Part shown: piece by piece, positions 45,901 to 58,890 of the stretch
Position numbering within the stretch: position 1 is the first letter of the stretch
Layout of the letters: every line of letters starts with the position of its first letter
Source of the DNA: Cornus controversa
Lineage: Eukaryota; Streptophyta; Magnoliopsida; Cornales; Cornaceae
NCBI GenBank assembly: GCA_026545225.1
Contig: CM048845.1
Coordinates: forward strand, 118,609,033-118,673,032
Length of the DNA stretch: 64,000 nt
Direction of reading: 5' to 3'
Notes under the pieces: generated by a model
What the model was told of the DNA's origin: nothing
Seen by the model: the letters and a program-made list of their open reading frames with translations, nothing else
Databases searched by the model: none
Program-made: the position numbers and the translations under genes

Positions 45901-48900
45901 GGGCATGGTTCACTAATCTTAAACGTCACACTAGGTCGAACCTGTCAGAGTTGGCACCAACAGTTTGGCAGATAAAATTAATGTCACAAGTAGTCAGGTA
46001 TAATGAAATGGCAATTTTCGCATCAGATTGCTTATCAAACTATATAAAGTAATTAGATCCGCACTGAGAAGAACTTCTTGCCAACAAAAAGTAGTTGCTA
46101 TCTAGCAGTGGCAATTTTATACAACTTCTGCGACCATTATTTTAAAAAAAAATAAAAGTTGACAAAGCAACCATTCAGAAACAAGCAATGTACCCTCTTT
46201 CTGGCGATTTCCATAAGCCCTGCGACCATTATTTTTAAAAAAAATAAAAGTTGACAAAGCAACCATTCAGAAACAAGCAATGTACCCTCTTTCTGGTGAT
46301 TTCCATAAGCCCGTTTCTAGACAATTCAGAAACTTTCACCACTGATCGGTCTCTCTCAACAGCCTTTTTAACTTCTTCATAGACCGATCTCTTATTTGCT
46401 GGAAGATATTGCGTCAAAAGAGAACAAATAAAATAAGGTTACACATTTTGGATGTACAGTTAACCTTGTATATTGCAGTAACGTCCATTCTTCAATCATA
46501 AAATTGAAACTCTGAATGCACAAGTGAAAAAAAGAAAAAGAAAATTGAAGAAATAAGAGCGCAATATCAAGATATATTTGAAAATAGAAAAAGTCAATTA
46601 AGGTAGAAAAAGGTTTCCTCCTTTAGTGTCTATATACATGCTACGCAATAGTTCAATAAATACCATGGTGCGTCAACGAGAAGTCAATGTTAAAGCAATC
46701 AGATGATAGCAATCTAAGCAACAGACGTGCCTAAAAATTATCATAAAGCAAGTGACAGAGGTATTCAATTTTAGCATATAGACTTAAAGTCATTCAATTT
46801 CTGATTGGTGCCAGAGTCATCCCATGGCAAGTCATTTCCTGACTGTCTAGCATTCTGAATCATAGAACATGGGTATCGTTGTAGCCAGTTTAAATCATTT
46901 TCTTCTTTATTTGATTTTTTAATTTTTGGTCACGCTGCGGACACGACCTAGACATGCCATGGACACGTGTCCGACATGTGTGTTGCATTGTTAGGGTGTT
47001 TTAAGAATGTTTTAAAAAGAAATGTGGGTTAAAATGTAAATATGATGATTTCTTCGAACATTTTTAATAATATAGTGGTCATAACAAAAAATATTTAAAA
47101 TTTTTGGTTTAAAAAACTATTATTGTTGTTGTTGAGTAGATTCAATTGTTTAGTTTATTAAACAATAAACTAATTGTCATGATTTGTGAAATTTTCATTG
47201 TTAGGTTGATGAAAAACAATATTACATTTAAAATATAAGATCATATATATAAAGACATTTATTAGTAGCTGTGTCCTCATTTTATTTTTTTACAGTTGTA
47301 GTCTCGCCGTGTCCATGTTGTGTCTTCTCTGTTTCCCATATTCACATTTGTGCTGTCTAGATTATATGTTGTAAATAGAGAGAGAGAACTTTACTTACAA
47401 TCATCCACCATATCAATGAAATCTACCACAATAATGCCGCCAATATCTCTCAGCCGTAATTCCCTAGCAATCTGAAACAGTTAATAGTATTAGTGATTAT
47501 CACCTAAACAATTACAGAGTAACACTGAAAAAACAGCATCATTAGATATCATACTGAAAGCCATACGAGGGAATACCACTAACAGCCAATTGGAAACACA
47601 TGGATAACACCACCGGAGACTGCATAAAACCTTAAAATAGAACAAAACCACAACACAAAGCAAATGGTACGTGGTATGATACAATAACATAATGGTGCAT
47701 CTGATGAGTCCAGGAGAAGAAAAAAAACACTTAGTCTTGGGGAATGGAACATCCACAACAATTAATCCCATCAAACAAAATGTCGAGTTGTTTAACCAAG
47801 CCCAGTTCAACAACACTATCATGAAGTAATAACAAATAATAAATATATAGTCCTGTAATGCTAGTAAAGTGCATTTAAGCAACTGGAAAGCAAAAGTTGA
47901 AAATTTCATTAGATTCAAGAAATTTATAAATAAATCCACAAATTTAATAAATCAATTTCTGTATTTTGAATATAATAGACAGCAAGAACTACTTATATGC
48001 TGAACAACAGGGAATATTGGCCACAGGATCTTTAATTTTGGATATGCGAGTGGGACAAGGAATGAAGATGAAGTTCAAGCTCTTCTGGAGACTTGAATCC
48101 AAGCATGTGGTTTTACTGCCAATATGCCTTACTAGATAAGCAAGCTAGCGTCTTCTATTCCTATCAGGAATGAATCATCAGTGAACATGGCGACATGGGT
48201 ACTAAATATAATGATTTTAACATTTTTGCAGGTGTCCTTATCTTAACAGTCAGTAATCCCTATCACTTCTTTTAAGTGTTACCGTCATTTCCAACTCTTT
48301 TGCACAGCATGCAGTTAAATGCTGTTTTCAGCATGCAATGACCAAAAAATAATATTAGTTCATTGCGTGACATATAGAAGCCCAAAACTCTTACTGAATC
48401 ACTAAACCAAATAAGACTACTACTATTTTGTGTGAGTTTGGAAATGGGCATGTACCAAATAGCCAGATCACCACCCCCGTATCTTAGAATTTGAGGATTC
48501 AACATACTGAGAAATATTTGATAGATTGAATGGTAAAGCATGTTCGTCTGACAGTAACATAATTTTCAGAAACACAAATTGGAAGTGGGGGGCGGGAGCA
48601 AGGCGTATGCAAGTAATATGATAGCATAACTGTGATACTCATAAGATTTTTAAGATATTAGATAATAACTTTATAACTTACAACCATAATAATTCCCCTG
48701 CACCCCCCCTCCTTTCTGCTTTCTACTTCGATCTACATAATGCTATTCTTCAAATAGGAATACTCATGTTAAGAACTCACATTTTATGTATAGTAGTTAA
48801 AGTACAATCAGAACTCAGAAGATAGTCACTGTCCTGTCAAAAAAGAGCCATAACAGAAAGCACAAAAATACAGGTTTCAAGTAGGAACATTATTAATAGG

Positions 48901-51900
48901 AATGACATTCTACTTTTATTTTTTTCAACTACTAAAATATCATCACTGATTATGTTATACTGGATCTTAATATCCCAAACTATATAATAAGTGACACAAA
49001 GCCAAACTTTTATGACAAGAACCAAGGACAAAATTTTCAGATAATAGTCCTCCAGCGGTCCAGCCTATGATCACCTGGAACTTTTTGAGTTACACTTAAT
49101 TTGGCTACATGTAATAATATCTAGAAGAAGAGGTAATAGAGAATTCATCTTATTCTAGCCATTTATCTTTCAATCATTCAAACCATTAGAAGTCCTAAAT
49201 AAAGAGAAAAAGCATAGATAACTAAATTTTAGCCATATCAACATATGCATACAAAACACCATACTGACAAATGCATATGGAAATAACTTGAATTAAAAAA
49301 TGCCTTTTCACCAATAATATGACATGTAAGAAATGGTGGGAGGATTTGGTTGGTAAGTACTTGTTTGGCAGCAGCAAGGTTGACATTGAGAATAGCTTTC
49401 TCTTGTGAACTCCCTTGACCAAGCATACACTGCCCGCCATTCACATCAATGGAGACCAGTGCCTCAGTTTGTTCAATGACTAAATAACCTCCATTAGCAA
49501 GTGGGACCCTGTAAAGAAATATTTAATCAGCACCAAGAGATTAAGAAACCATATGTATGTTCAGCCAGAGAATATAGGTATTTGGGAGAAATTGAGGTAA
49601 ATCTGACTGGGGAAACATTGCTTTAGTTGAGAATAAACTGAACTGAAAATGCATTGAATTTGTTGGTATAACGAAAAAACAATAACACAAAAGATAGCCT
49701 ACCAAGTTGGGCTTCCCCTACGGAGATTCCATTCGCTGGTTAATTGGTAATCTAATCAGAGAAAACAAACCTCAAGAAAAGACCAACTTACGTGAACTAC
49801 ACAGAAAAAATGACCACATCTAAAGCATTAACAGATTCTAATTCAACATTTAGAAGCTTCAAAATGTAAATAGTTATTCTATTCTTGCCACAAAAGATTC
49901 GAATTCAAAATTTAGAAACTTCAAAATGTAAATAGTTCTTCTATTCTTCTCCTTCCAACTCAACTCATTATACATTGTATAGATTTTAATTCTTCTCCTT
50001 CCAAGTCAACCTTCATGAACTACCCACAAACAGTTCTTACATATATAGCCCATCCATATTACATCATACATTACATAGATTTATCAAAATAAACTGAATT
50101 ATAAAGATCTTTTAGCGGTAATATAAAAAACTGACTGATGCCTGTGGCTGACAAAAACAAGCAGCAGAGATGGTTTCTTACCTTTTACTGATAATATTGT
50201 TTATCTCCTCCTCAACATTATATTCATCAAAAAGAGGAGTTCTTTTACTATATAATTCAACACGGTCACAAAGATCAGGTGCTATTTCTTGAAGATAGTT
50301 GGTAACCTGAATATAAATAACATGGCAGAAGAACATTTAGTCACTGATAGCATGCAAAAAATTTAAATCATCAATATATATTTGGAAACATCCTCCTTTA
50401 TATCCCTAATGCAGTAACTAGTAGTTTATTTCATATGTAAGTGCAGTGATCCCACTATTATAATTGCCTGCTAACTGAACGCATTAGGAGTTGGTTTAGT
50501 AATGGAAATTACTTTCTGCTTTCTGCTGTCAACCCCAAAAAACAAAATCAAAAGCTAAAATCATGTTTAATAAAGTGATTTTACTTTTCATTTTTTCGAA
50601 AGTAATTCCCGACTTAAAGAAGAAAAAGAAAGCAAGAAAACCTTGCTTTCCATGCTTTTTCACTGTAATGGGCAATTCGCTTCCCTACAAGTGGATGTAA
50701 TGCTATTGTAGCCTTATTAAAATGTTATTTGCTCCTTGTTTATAACGCCTGGAGCTTTGGATTCTCTCTCTCTCTCTCTCAATCAGTATCTCAAACCCTA
50801 AATCAACAGGCAACCGGCGATGGACAACACCACCGGAAACGACCACTAACAATCCAGCAATGACATCACTCTCTCTCGCTTTCCCTTCTTGCAACGTCCC
50901 GATTCATTCTTCTCTCTATCCGTACTCATTCTTCTCTCTTTCCGTACTCATCTCTCTCAATGCTCTCAACCACTGGTGACTGACAACACCACCCAAGGCT
51001 TGGACTTTTTGATTGACGACAATCTTCCAGACCTCATTGGACGACAAATCTAGACTTCCTCAGTCTCACTGGTCAGAACTACAATTCAGTGTACCTTTCT
51101 CCTCACTCTCTTTTTTTTTTTTGTTTAATACTTTCTGCTCTATTTTGTCGAATTTCTCAGAACCGGAATAAAAAAGCTTTGAACCCGACGACCGGCAACA
51201 ATGGAGTGATGAAAGAAAAAGTATTTTAAGTCTCTAATGCAACCAAGATTTTCCCATTTCAAAGAAAAAACACACACACACAAAATTATTAAACCCTTTA
51301 TTCTCTTTTTTGCTTTCAAATTTCTGGGAACAATAGGCATTACTGATTGTGATTTTGCTTTCCGTTTCCACTCCAGGAAAACAGAATCATAAATTTTTCT
51401 TTGGAGTGACTGCAAAACAAAAAATGATTCCGGTTACCAAACGGATCCCTAACAACATATATCTTCTAAAATGTTGATGTTGCAGCCCCGATAGAACCAG
51501 GCTCAACTGTTACCAAGCATCTCCATTTTTGGCAAATCCTACTAGCAAATAGAAGTTGAATGAATCCCAAAAACATAATGGCATTGTGTAAAGGAGTTGC
51601 AATACAAGTGAACAATGATCATGTTCAGCTTCCACGTTCACCCTTGGTGTGGTGCTGTGGCAGTTGATGACATTCAGTCTAGACCAGAAAAAGAATTTAG
51701 TATTATCCATTTTGTTATTTGAGGTTATATCCTCCAAAGTTGGTTCATCCAGACTCTAAACATGTTTATCACCCATTTGATCTGACCCAACTCAACAAAC
51801 CTGAAACTTTGCTCATTCAATATAATCAAATTTTCTACCCTGAACTGCCTCTACGGCACTTCAACACCCATCATGTGCAACATGCTTATGTACAGATGGC

Positions 51901-54756
51901 GATGTAACACCCAACTCCCTCCTTTTAACAAAAGTGATATAAAAGCTAAAGTGTCATAATGCTTTCTAGATTAAAGTGCCTGATAACCAGCTAATGTCAT
52001 ACCTCATAATATGTCCTTGGAGAATCAACTACCATGCTCTCGACCTGAAGATAAGACATATAAAAGAACAAACAAATAAGTAAAATTAAAAGGCAGTCAT
52101 GGAATAAGCTAAATGTTAGGAACTTCTCAACTACAGCAAAATAGTAACCATGGCATAGACGAATAAAGGACTGGATTAATTACATCAGAATGTGTTCACC
52201 TTCTCACTAAAACAATCCTGGACAATAGAGAGTGTCTGACCCATTGCTCTGTGCAACATAACAGGAATTGCCCCCTCCACACCTTCGTCTGCAGCAAGAG
52301 CTGCAGATTTTGCATGTTCCATTATATCTTTCCAAGTTGAAAGCAAGCCCTCCAAGTCCTTCTGCAATTCATCCAAGGAATGGCCAGCAGCAACGGTCCT
52401 TACAGTCAGACCGAACCCCGGAGGCTGCAAAGTTTTTGCTATGACTCTCAAGCGTGTACGCTCAACACCAGAAATTTTCTTTGAAATTCCAATGCTATTT
52501 CGGCGAGTAATCAAAAGCTGCAAGCCATCAGATGATAGAAACATATTAAAGGATTCTGATCAACAACAAAGATAAACAAGATTAAAATAAAAGAATTCAG
52601 AGTAAAAAAAAAAAAAAAAGAAATTACCCAGAATCTGCTCCTTAACTTTGGATAGGCAGTCAATGTGGGGGCCTTCGTACCCAAACCCTCTTTAACAACT
52701 TGTACAACTATTTTGGTGCCTTTACGAACTTGGGCCCACTTATTTTCAACTACGGATGTGTCCTTACAATCTTTCATGTCTTGAAGATCAGAAGGTTTTG
52801 TGTCATGAGAACACCCCATGTCAATACCCATGTCAATAGGATGGACTTTGCTAACAGTTCCAAACTCTCTATTATTTGCATTTCGATCTGACTGATTAAA
52901 GTACCCCCCAAAATCAGTTTCCACCTCACTGGAACCAATTACACTACCATTAACATTTTCCTTAACAACTTCAGGAACATCAAAGTCGTCCTCAATATCA
53001 TCCTCCTGAAATTCATCGTGCATGTATGAATCATCCTCAATTTCATGCTCCCTAATCTCATCAATAACTTCATCATCATGTGAACTATGTTCATTTTCAT
53101 AAGCATTTGAATGCTCCCTAAGCATACCAAACACAGAGCCATTTACTTCTTTTTCTTTCTTAGTATGACGAAATGGAGGGAAAATAAATGGTTCCCTATT
53201 GTGTTTTATGTCCATAAGAGAGGGTCTAGGACTCCCAATATTTACAAATGCACCGCCCATATGGGGAACAAGTTTTGTGACTACTCCGAGATATACACTA
53301 TCGCACTGCACATTATTTTTAACAGGTTCCAATAATAGCTCAACTAGTTTTCCGTCTTCCAGTACAGCAATTCTTTGCATGGTACATACAGAAGAGTTAA
53401 TCAATATAACTGTTGAAACAGAATTATCCTGGCAAATTATATTACCCTCTTCTTCAGGCAACAGAATTTCTGTAGCTTGATGATGCTGATCCTGAGACTC
53501 TGGGTGAGCTGCCTCATCTTTAAGAGACTCTTTGCTCTTGGACGCATCAGAATTTGAATTAGACTCGGGAAGAAGTAGAGATGACTGAAATAACCAGGGC
53601 TCTTCGACAGGCTGATCTTTTGCAGAGAAAGTACGCGGATCAGATTCCATATTGAAAGCACCAACTGTATCATCACATTTCGAAAAGGATTGAGCCTTCA
53701 ACACAGTTTCATCAAAAGAGTTTGACTTAAGATCTCCATTAAGGCATCTTAAAATTTTGTCTTCATCGGTCGAACCACTGGAAGCATTCAAGCGTGCAGC
53801 ATAATAAGAGTGGACAGACGATTGGAGTAGCCAGGGCTCCTCAACAGGCTGGTCTCTCTCAAATAATATATCAGAATGTGAGTCCTTATTAGTTTCAGTG
53901 GCTGTATCATTAAAGTAAAACTCAGACTTGACTGCAAGATCACTTAAGAATTGCTTTGACACCAAATAATCACTTTTAAAACATTTGACAATCTTGTATT
54001 CATCTGTCAAATTACTGGAAGCATTTGAGTGTTCAGCAACATATTAAACTATGGAGTTGCATGTATGGGAATGCCATCAAAGAAATAATACCTCTAGCTG
54101 GAGCTAAAATGAAAGGCCTTAGGGGAAGGCATGTTGCCTCAATCCATGACCCCAAGATATGAGCTGGAAGCTTTTTAGTATGAAATTTTATCCGTGGATC
54201 CCTCATCACAATTTTTCTACTTTGTTTTGCAAGAAGAGGTGCTGAGTGAGAAACTTCAGTTCTGGGCCTCCAGTGACTGTCACACGAAAGCCACATATCT
54301 CCCTTTTTAAAATAATTACACTTCAAATTTCTCCCATGAGGTGCCTGCCAAAACAATGACATCAATAGGTGAACTGCGCAATAGATATTGAATAAGCAAC
54401 TGTAAATTGATAAATTATCTCAACTAGTTCACATTAGTTCCCTCTCAGGGGTGAAGCTATATACCGCTAACCATTTATTTCAAATACTTTATAAGATCTT
54501 CAGTTATGTTGTTCTGGTTAATAATTCTTACTAAAAAAGCAACATGACAAAATTTTCAAATCACTTGACTATTAAAAAATCCTTTATTTCACTTGGGATC
54601 CAATTAACATTTTGGCCAGATGAACCTACCTTCACTTCAGCATTCCATAAATTAGCGTGTTCACTAGGAGATATTAGAACAGCCATCTCCAGAACCCAGC
54701 AGCCAAAGGCGAGAGAATTCTTACAAAAAATCTGACCATCTGCAAAATCAACCTCT
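42948..54756 (-). CDS. RNE: Chloroplast RNase E/G-like endoribonuclease, twelve exons seen, 5' end unresolved
   Basis: Minus-strand exons, in order: 54756-54630, 54344-54092, 54003-52628, 52517-52200, 52044-52003, 50306-50182, 49508-49361, 47471-47399, 46398-46286, 45941-45822, 45130-44975 and 43124-42948. They splice in one frame to about 1,008 codons. The N-terminal part resembles the CBM20-like domain of plant RNE (EVDFADGQ, then FGCWVLEM). A split S1-like region lies near 325-395 (ILINSSVCTMQRIAVLEDGK). The nuclease core carries the metal-binding aspartates in VSIDVNGG (about 768) and IIVVDFIDM (about 813). A CPCC zinc-link-like motif is near 871. In chloroplasts RNE processes polycistronic mRNA and rRNA. 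The transit peptide exon was not recognised; an ACCATGG at 55501 on this strand (MDVNK...) is a weak candidate. The start of the first exon is uncertain. Confidence 0.9.
45359..45671. mobile_element. MITE in an RNE intron
   Basis: The left end ggctccgtttggtcagattt and the reverse-complemented right end gggctcttgtttggtatgc, then agatttag, are inverted repeats about 310 bp apart. The core contains gagaggaaaagag and its complement. It resembles the 10081 and 36629 elements. Confidence 0.6.
46128..46311 (-). repeat. 92-bp tandem duplication covering an RNE exon end and splice donor
   Basis: Units 46128-46219 and 46220-46311 are nearly identical: one clear base change (ctggcgattt against ctggtgattt) plus a shift in an A run. 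The right unit contains the last 26 bases of the RNE exon that ends AGAAAGAGG at 46286 and its donor gtacat. The left unit is an intronic copy of the same exon end and donor, and reads cgcag immediately before the copied exon piece. Confidence 0.92.
46925..47335. repeat. MITE-like GGACACG repeat in an RNE intron
   Basis: The ends tgcggacacgacctagacat and gccgtgtccatgttgtgtc flank an AT-rich core. It is related to 1668-2091 in opposite orientation. It lies just downstream, in transcription order, of the exon 47471-47399. Confidence 0.45.
49833..49950. repeat. Short tandem duplication in an RNE intron
   Basis: The words gattctaattcaacatttag, aagcttcaaaatgtaaatag and ttattctattctt are followed by gattcgaattcaaaatttag, aaacttcaaaatgtaaatag and ttcttctattctt. 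The period is about 64 bp. Confidence 0.75.
50486..51452. mobile_element. Possible non-autonomous transposon in an RNE intron
   Basis: The left end ttaggagttggtttagtaat and the reverse-complemented right end ttagggatccgtttggtaac are imperfect inverted repeats. The interior (about 50760-51090) is richer in GC and CT than the intron around it, with atggacaacaccaccgg and a related gacaacaccaccc, but no extended frame. The TTA-like flank suggests a PIF/Harbinger relative; this is tentative. Confidence 0.4.
53740..54070 (-). repeat. 237-bp tandem duplication spanning an RNE intron-exon boundary
   Basis: On the minus strand, aatgcttccagtaatttgac with agATGAATACAAGATT (intron end and exon start, about 54024-53990) recurs 237 bp later. 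There it is aatgcttccagtggttcgac followed by cgATGAAGACAAAATT, inside the coding exon. Protein motifs repeat accordingly: DEYKIVKC and DEDKILRC, then DQPVEEPWLLQSS and DQPVEEPWLFQSS. In the second copy the acceptor AG is changed to CG, so the former intron end reads as HSYYAARLNASSGST. Confidence 0.85.
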
Positions 54757-55790
54757 CTGGCTCAAGGTAATCTGCACGAACCTTTGCACATACAAGTCAA
54801 GTTTCTTCAGAACTCACAATGTGCCAAATCCATCGGTCATTCTACACTACAGAAAAGAACTTTCTGAAGTATTAATATTTATAGAAAAAAATAATCCAAA
54901 CAAATTCAGACATGAAGATAAAAATCTCTCTCTTTCTCTCTCCGAAGTTAAAACAGGTCAAGAAATATCCAAGTTTGAGAAGACATGCGGCCTCTAAGGG
55001 ATTGCTGCTCAAAACTCAGATATAGAGGGAGGACAAACCACTTAAGGCCATGTGCCTATGAAAATAAACCATTTGCATGCAAACAATAAATATGAGCTAC
55101 AGTTTTACACAAGAAACAATAGATTTTGAACGTAAAACATGGTTTTGTAAACACCAACACAAGTCTCAGAAACGGACTGAGCAATCTTCTAGGCACCAGG
55201 AGTTGCATATGACAAACATAAATATACATATATACAGCATGTGTTGCTGTACTGTGGCTACTTAACTTTAATTTTAAACTTTTATGAAATGATTAAAGAC
55301 CATTGTGATTGTGTGATAGGATATCTAATTTTGATGGTTCGCATTTTCATAATCAATCATGAAATTCTGGAAAAAAAAAAGAAAAAAAGAAACAATCATA
55401 CAAACACATGGCGTTCAACAAGGGTAACAAAGCCCAGAAAAAAAAAATCAATATTTATTCTACAAAACCCAAAAAAGAATAAGAAAGTCTTATTGACATC
55501 CATGGTTCATTCTAGAGCAGAATTAAGAAACATTATCAGTAAAGTGGTTACAGAAAATAGAACCAACATCACAAATGTGGCAGAGAGAGAGAGAAAACAA
55601 CGCTGTTACGATAAGGGAACAGCAGAGTTATGTAGAGAATTGATGGTTTATTGCTAATTGAAGCAGAGGAAGAGTACCTGTGAATTCGATACGGGTCTGT
55701 GAAGGGTCAGGTTCGTCCAACGGCCCTCTCTTAGCTCTATCGGAGAAAGATAAGGAAGACAAACATCTGGGCATTTTCGTCTTTTCACCA
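54757..55790 (-). promoter_or_regulatory. RNE upstream region with probable leader exon
   Basis: No exon encoding the transit peptide was recognised. On the minus strand about 55780-55680 looks like a 5' UTR exon, ending gaattcacag before gtactcttcc. The GC-richer composition here contrasts with the AT-rich spacer beyond. Frames seen on the plus strand here have no domain. Confidence 0.45.
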
Positions 55791-58700
55791 GATGCCCTGA
55801 CGAACTCTCGACGCCATTTTTTAAATTATTTTCCTTTTACTTTTCCGATAAATGACGCCATTGTTTTAATTATTATTTTTATTTTGTATAAGTTTGACAC
55901 CATTTACTCCTTAATAAAATAAAGTATTACAGCAATGACTTTGGATCGCGTATGGTTTTGGATTTAGTTCGGTAAACATTTACAACACCGGGGAGCCCCA
56001 TCCGCAAATTCCAAATCTCACTGATCTCAAACGCAACATTATACCATTTTGAAATCCAATGGAACTAAACCAAGAAAGTCACCTAAATTGTTGAACATTT
56101 TGGATTAATTTGATTTATTGAATTTTATTTACCTAAAAATGTCACTTCATAAATACTCATGGGTATCATATAATTTCTCCTTTTAAAAGTAAATGACACT
56201 CTCAATTCACTTCAACCAAAACCAAGAGATGGGTCAACAAATACAAACGAAGATATTTAAAGAAGAAACCCTATTTAGTGGGGTTTACTATTATTTATTA
56301 TCTATTTTATTAGTGTTCTAATTCCTATAATTATTTGACCTTACAAATCAAACATCATATATTTGGTCTAATATCATTTGTCAATGAAGAAGAAATATCT
56401 ATCTCTACTTGAACTTCTCTATTCTCTCTTCTAATATATATATTTCTTACTTTATTTTACAGGTTTATGACAACAAGACGTGGATATGATTATCTCGTCT
56501 TTTTTCAGATATGCTTGTAGGGGACACCTCCTTTGAGCTCTTGGGTTGTATCTTAAAGTTTGTATTACTGTCAATATATGCACGTAAAGAGAAAATATTA
56601 ACTTTAGGACAGTGCCTAGCATAAACTGTTCAAAATATGATGTTATTATGTTAATTGTTGTATAAACCGTAAATTGTCAAGTTCATATTTATATGAAGTG
56701 TCATGTGTTATTCATTCATATGTAAATGTTATCTGTTAGTTCTTAATGTTTTGTTAAATCAGTAAATTAATGTTTATTCTTATTCTCAGGTTCGGAACAT
56801 GTTGGGTAAAATTAGTCTCTAAATGTCAATTTAGTAAATGAGATTTTCTTTTTGTATTGTGTTTCCTATTATGCGAATAAAGTATATGTTTAATTCTTCA
56901 ACAAAAGTAAAGTGTATTTTTGTCAATAATCAAAATCGAGAGATGAATATGTTCGGTTGTATGAAATTGAAAAAATAAATCAATATACCAATTCCATGCA
57001 ACCGAATTAAGTCATTTATCAACAAAAAAAAAAAAAAAAAAAATTTCTTAATCACTATTCGATGCATGCCACTAATTTTTTTATTTTTATTTGTTATCCT
57101 TTCAAACAACTTCTACAAGGTGATATTTAACTTTCTACCTCTTGCTTGAGCATATATCATTATGGCACAATGCCACTACTTTAACCATTAAAATCTGTTT
57201 GAGTCGGCAGTTGACTTGCTTCATTTTGACTTTTTGAACGATTATAATATATGATTATAATATATGATGTCATTTTGACCAATTTTTCTCTATTCCTACA
57301 CAAGCAGCAAGTATTGATACTCCGATTTACCACTAATATAATACTCCAGCTAATATAAACTCTTTAGTTCATATTATCATGAGAAATAAGGGGTTTTAAT
57401 TACGGGAAAGTACTAGGGGTATTTAATAATTTTTCTTTGCGAAAATTGCATTTATAGTTTCCAAAATCATATAGTAACATACAAATTATGTAATATGCTA
57501 ACAAGAAATTAATATATTTTACAACTCGTGATACAGAAAGTCGAATACATCAGACTTCATTTATGTGAGATATTCCTCACTTCGTAAAAGAGTTGAATTA
57601 ATTCGACTCGCAGATTACGTATCATTTTCTTTTCATTTATAAAAAAAAATATATCATTTTCTTTTCATAAATGAACTTTACGTCTGGAAAAAGGTGTGCA
57701 TATAAATTTGGTTTAACGTGATGAGAACTTGCCTTAACAAAACAACCAATATGCATAATATCATGTTTCGATAAGAATTGGATCCTTTTTTTTAATACTC
57801 TAAACTGTGAACTGAACCCATTCTAATAGATTTACAATTTTTGAAATCAAGTTACAGAATCGAATCGAATTCGAACCACAAGGTTTGATTTGGATTGAGG
57901 GTTTGAACAATTTCGTGTGCACCCCAAACTACAACATAAATAAAGTGGTTTCATAATTTTATGTTGTAATGTCATGTTATTTCAAATTATCCTTTTAATA
58001 AAAAGGATAAAGTACCAAAAAAAAAACTCTTGCTATACGAAATTTGTGCACAAAACACCCCTTCAGTTATGCACGTGCATAATATATACTTCCTAACGTT
58101 TGAAAATCATGTGCAAATACTCATTAGTCCACTGAATGCCTATTTTGACCAAAAAAAATAAAAGGCTAAAAATTTCAAAATACCTTTTTTAAATGACCAG
58201 AATGCCCCTCCCATCTCTCCGGCTCTTCCTCAAGCTCACTCTTTGGACGGGCTCTCGGCCCATGGCCAGCTTCCGGCCAGATTGGGCTGCGTGGTGCAGG
58301 CTTTTTTATGAGACTAAAGTGGGAGAACCCGAAGTGAAAGTTAGACCAGGTCTCCGTGAGAATAAGTGTGTGACTTGCAAGTAAAAATAATATTATCAAT
58401 AGAAGAGGTTGTCTACATGCATATCATATTCATGAATACTGAAGAATAGCCTATAGTCCATAATCCAATCCATTTAATCAAAAGAATTTTATGAATATTG
58501 ATGAATAGACTATAGTTATAATCCAATCTATTTAATAAATAGAATTTTTTTATTATACTATTTCAAAGTATAAAGTGAAATACTTAATTATATATGTAGA
58601 ATTGCATTTATATAAATAATTTTGCAGTTTTTTCAAGTTACAGATATATTACAAGTGTTAGTAATTACATACATAATACATATATATACACAATAATATT

Positions 58701-58890
58701 ATCCCAATTAAAAGCCCGAATGAAAGCCAATTTGAGGAGAATTTCAGTCTAATTAGAAACCCAATTGAAGCTCAATTCTTTACGCCCTAAATCGACCCAA
58801 TTAAAAAAAGAAAAGAAAAGAAAGTAGCATTAGAACTCCAATTGAGATCTGAATAGGAACCCAAAGCTAAGCCAACTCAATTAGGCCCAA
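55791..58890. other. AT-rich intergenic spacer, nothing recognised
   Basis: No gene, RNA or intact transposon was seen. Around 58010-58170, phrases such as caaaacaccccttcagtta look like the arm of a foldback element, but I could not find its partner. Around 58198-58350 a short GC-rich patch gives overlapping frames on both strands without a domain. Confidence 0.4.

Noticed and set aside
47490-47939. 149-codon minus-strand frame
   Set aside because: It lies wholly within an RNE intron between recognised exons and shows no domain, only a hydrophobic bias from T-rich sequence.
55241-55657. 138-codon plus-strand frame
   Set aside because: Lysine/asparagine-rich from A-runs, antisense to the RNE leader region, no domain.
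58175-58399. Opposing short frames in a GC-rich patch
   Set aside because: The frames mirror each other and neither has a domain; the GC patch alone explains them.
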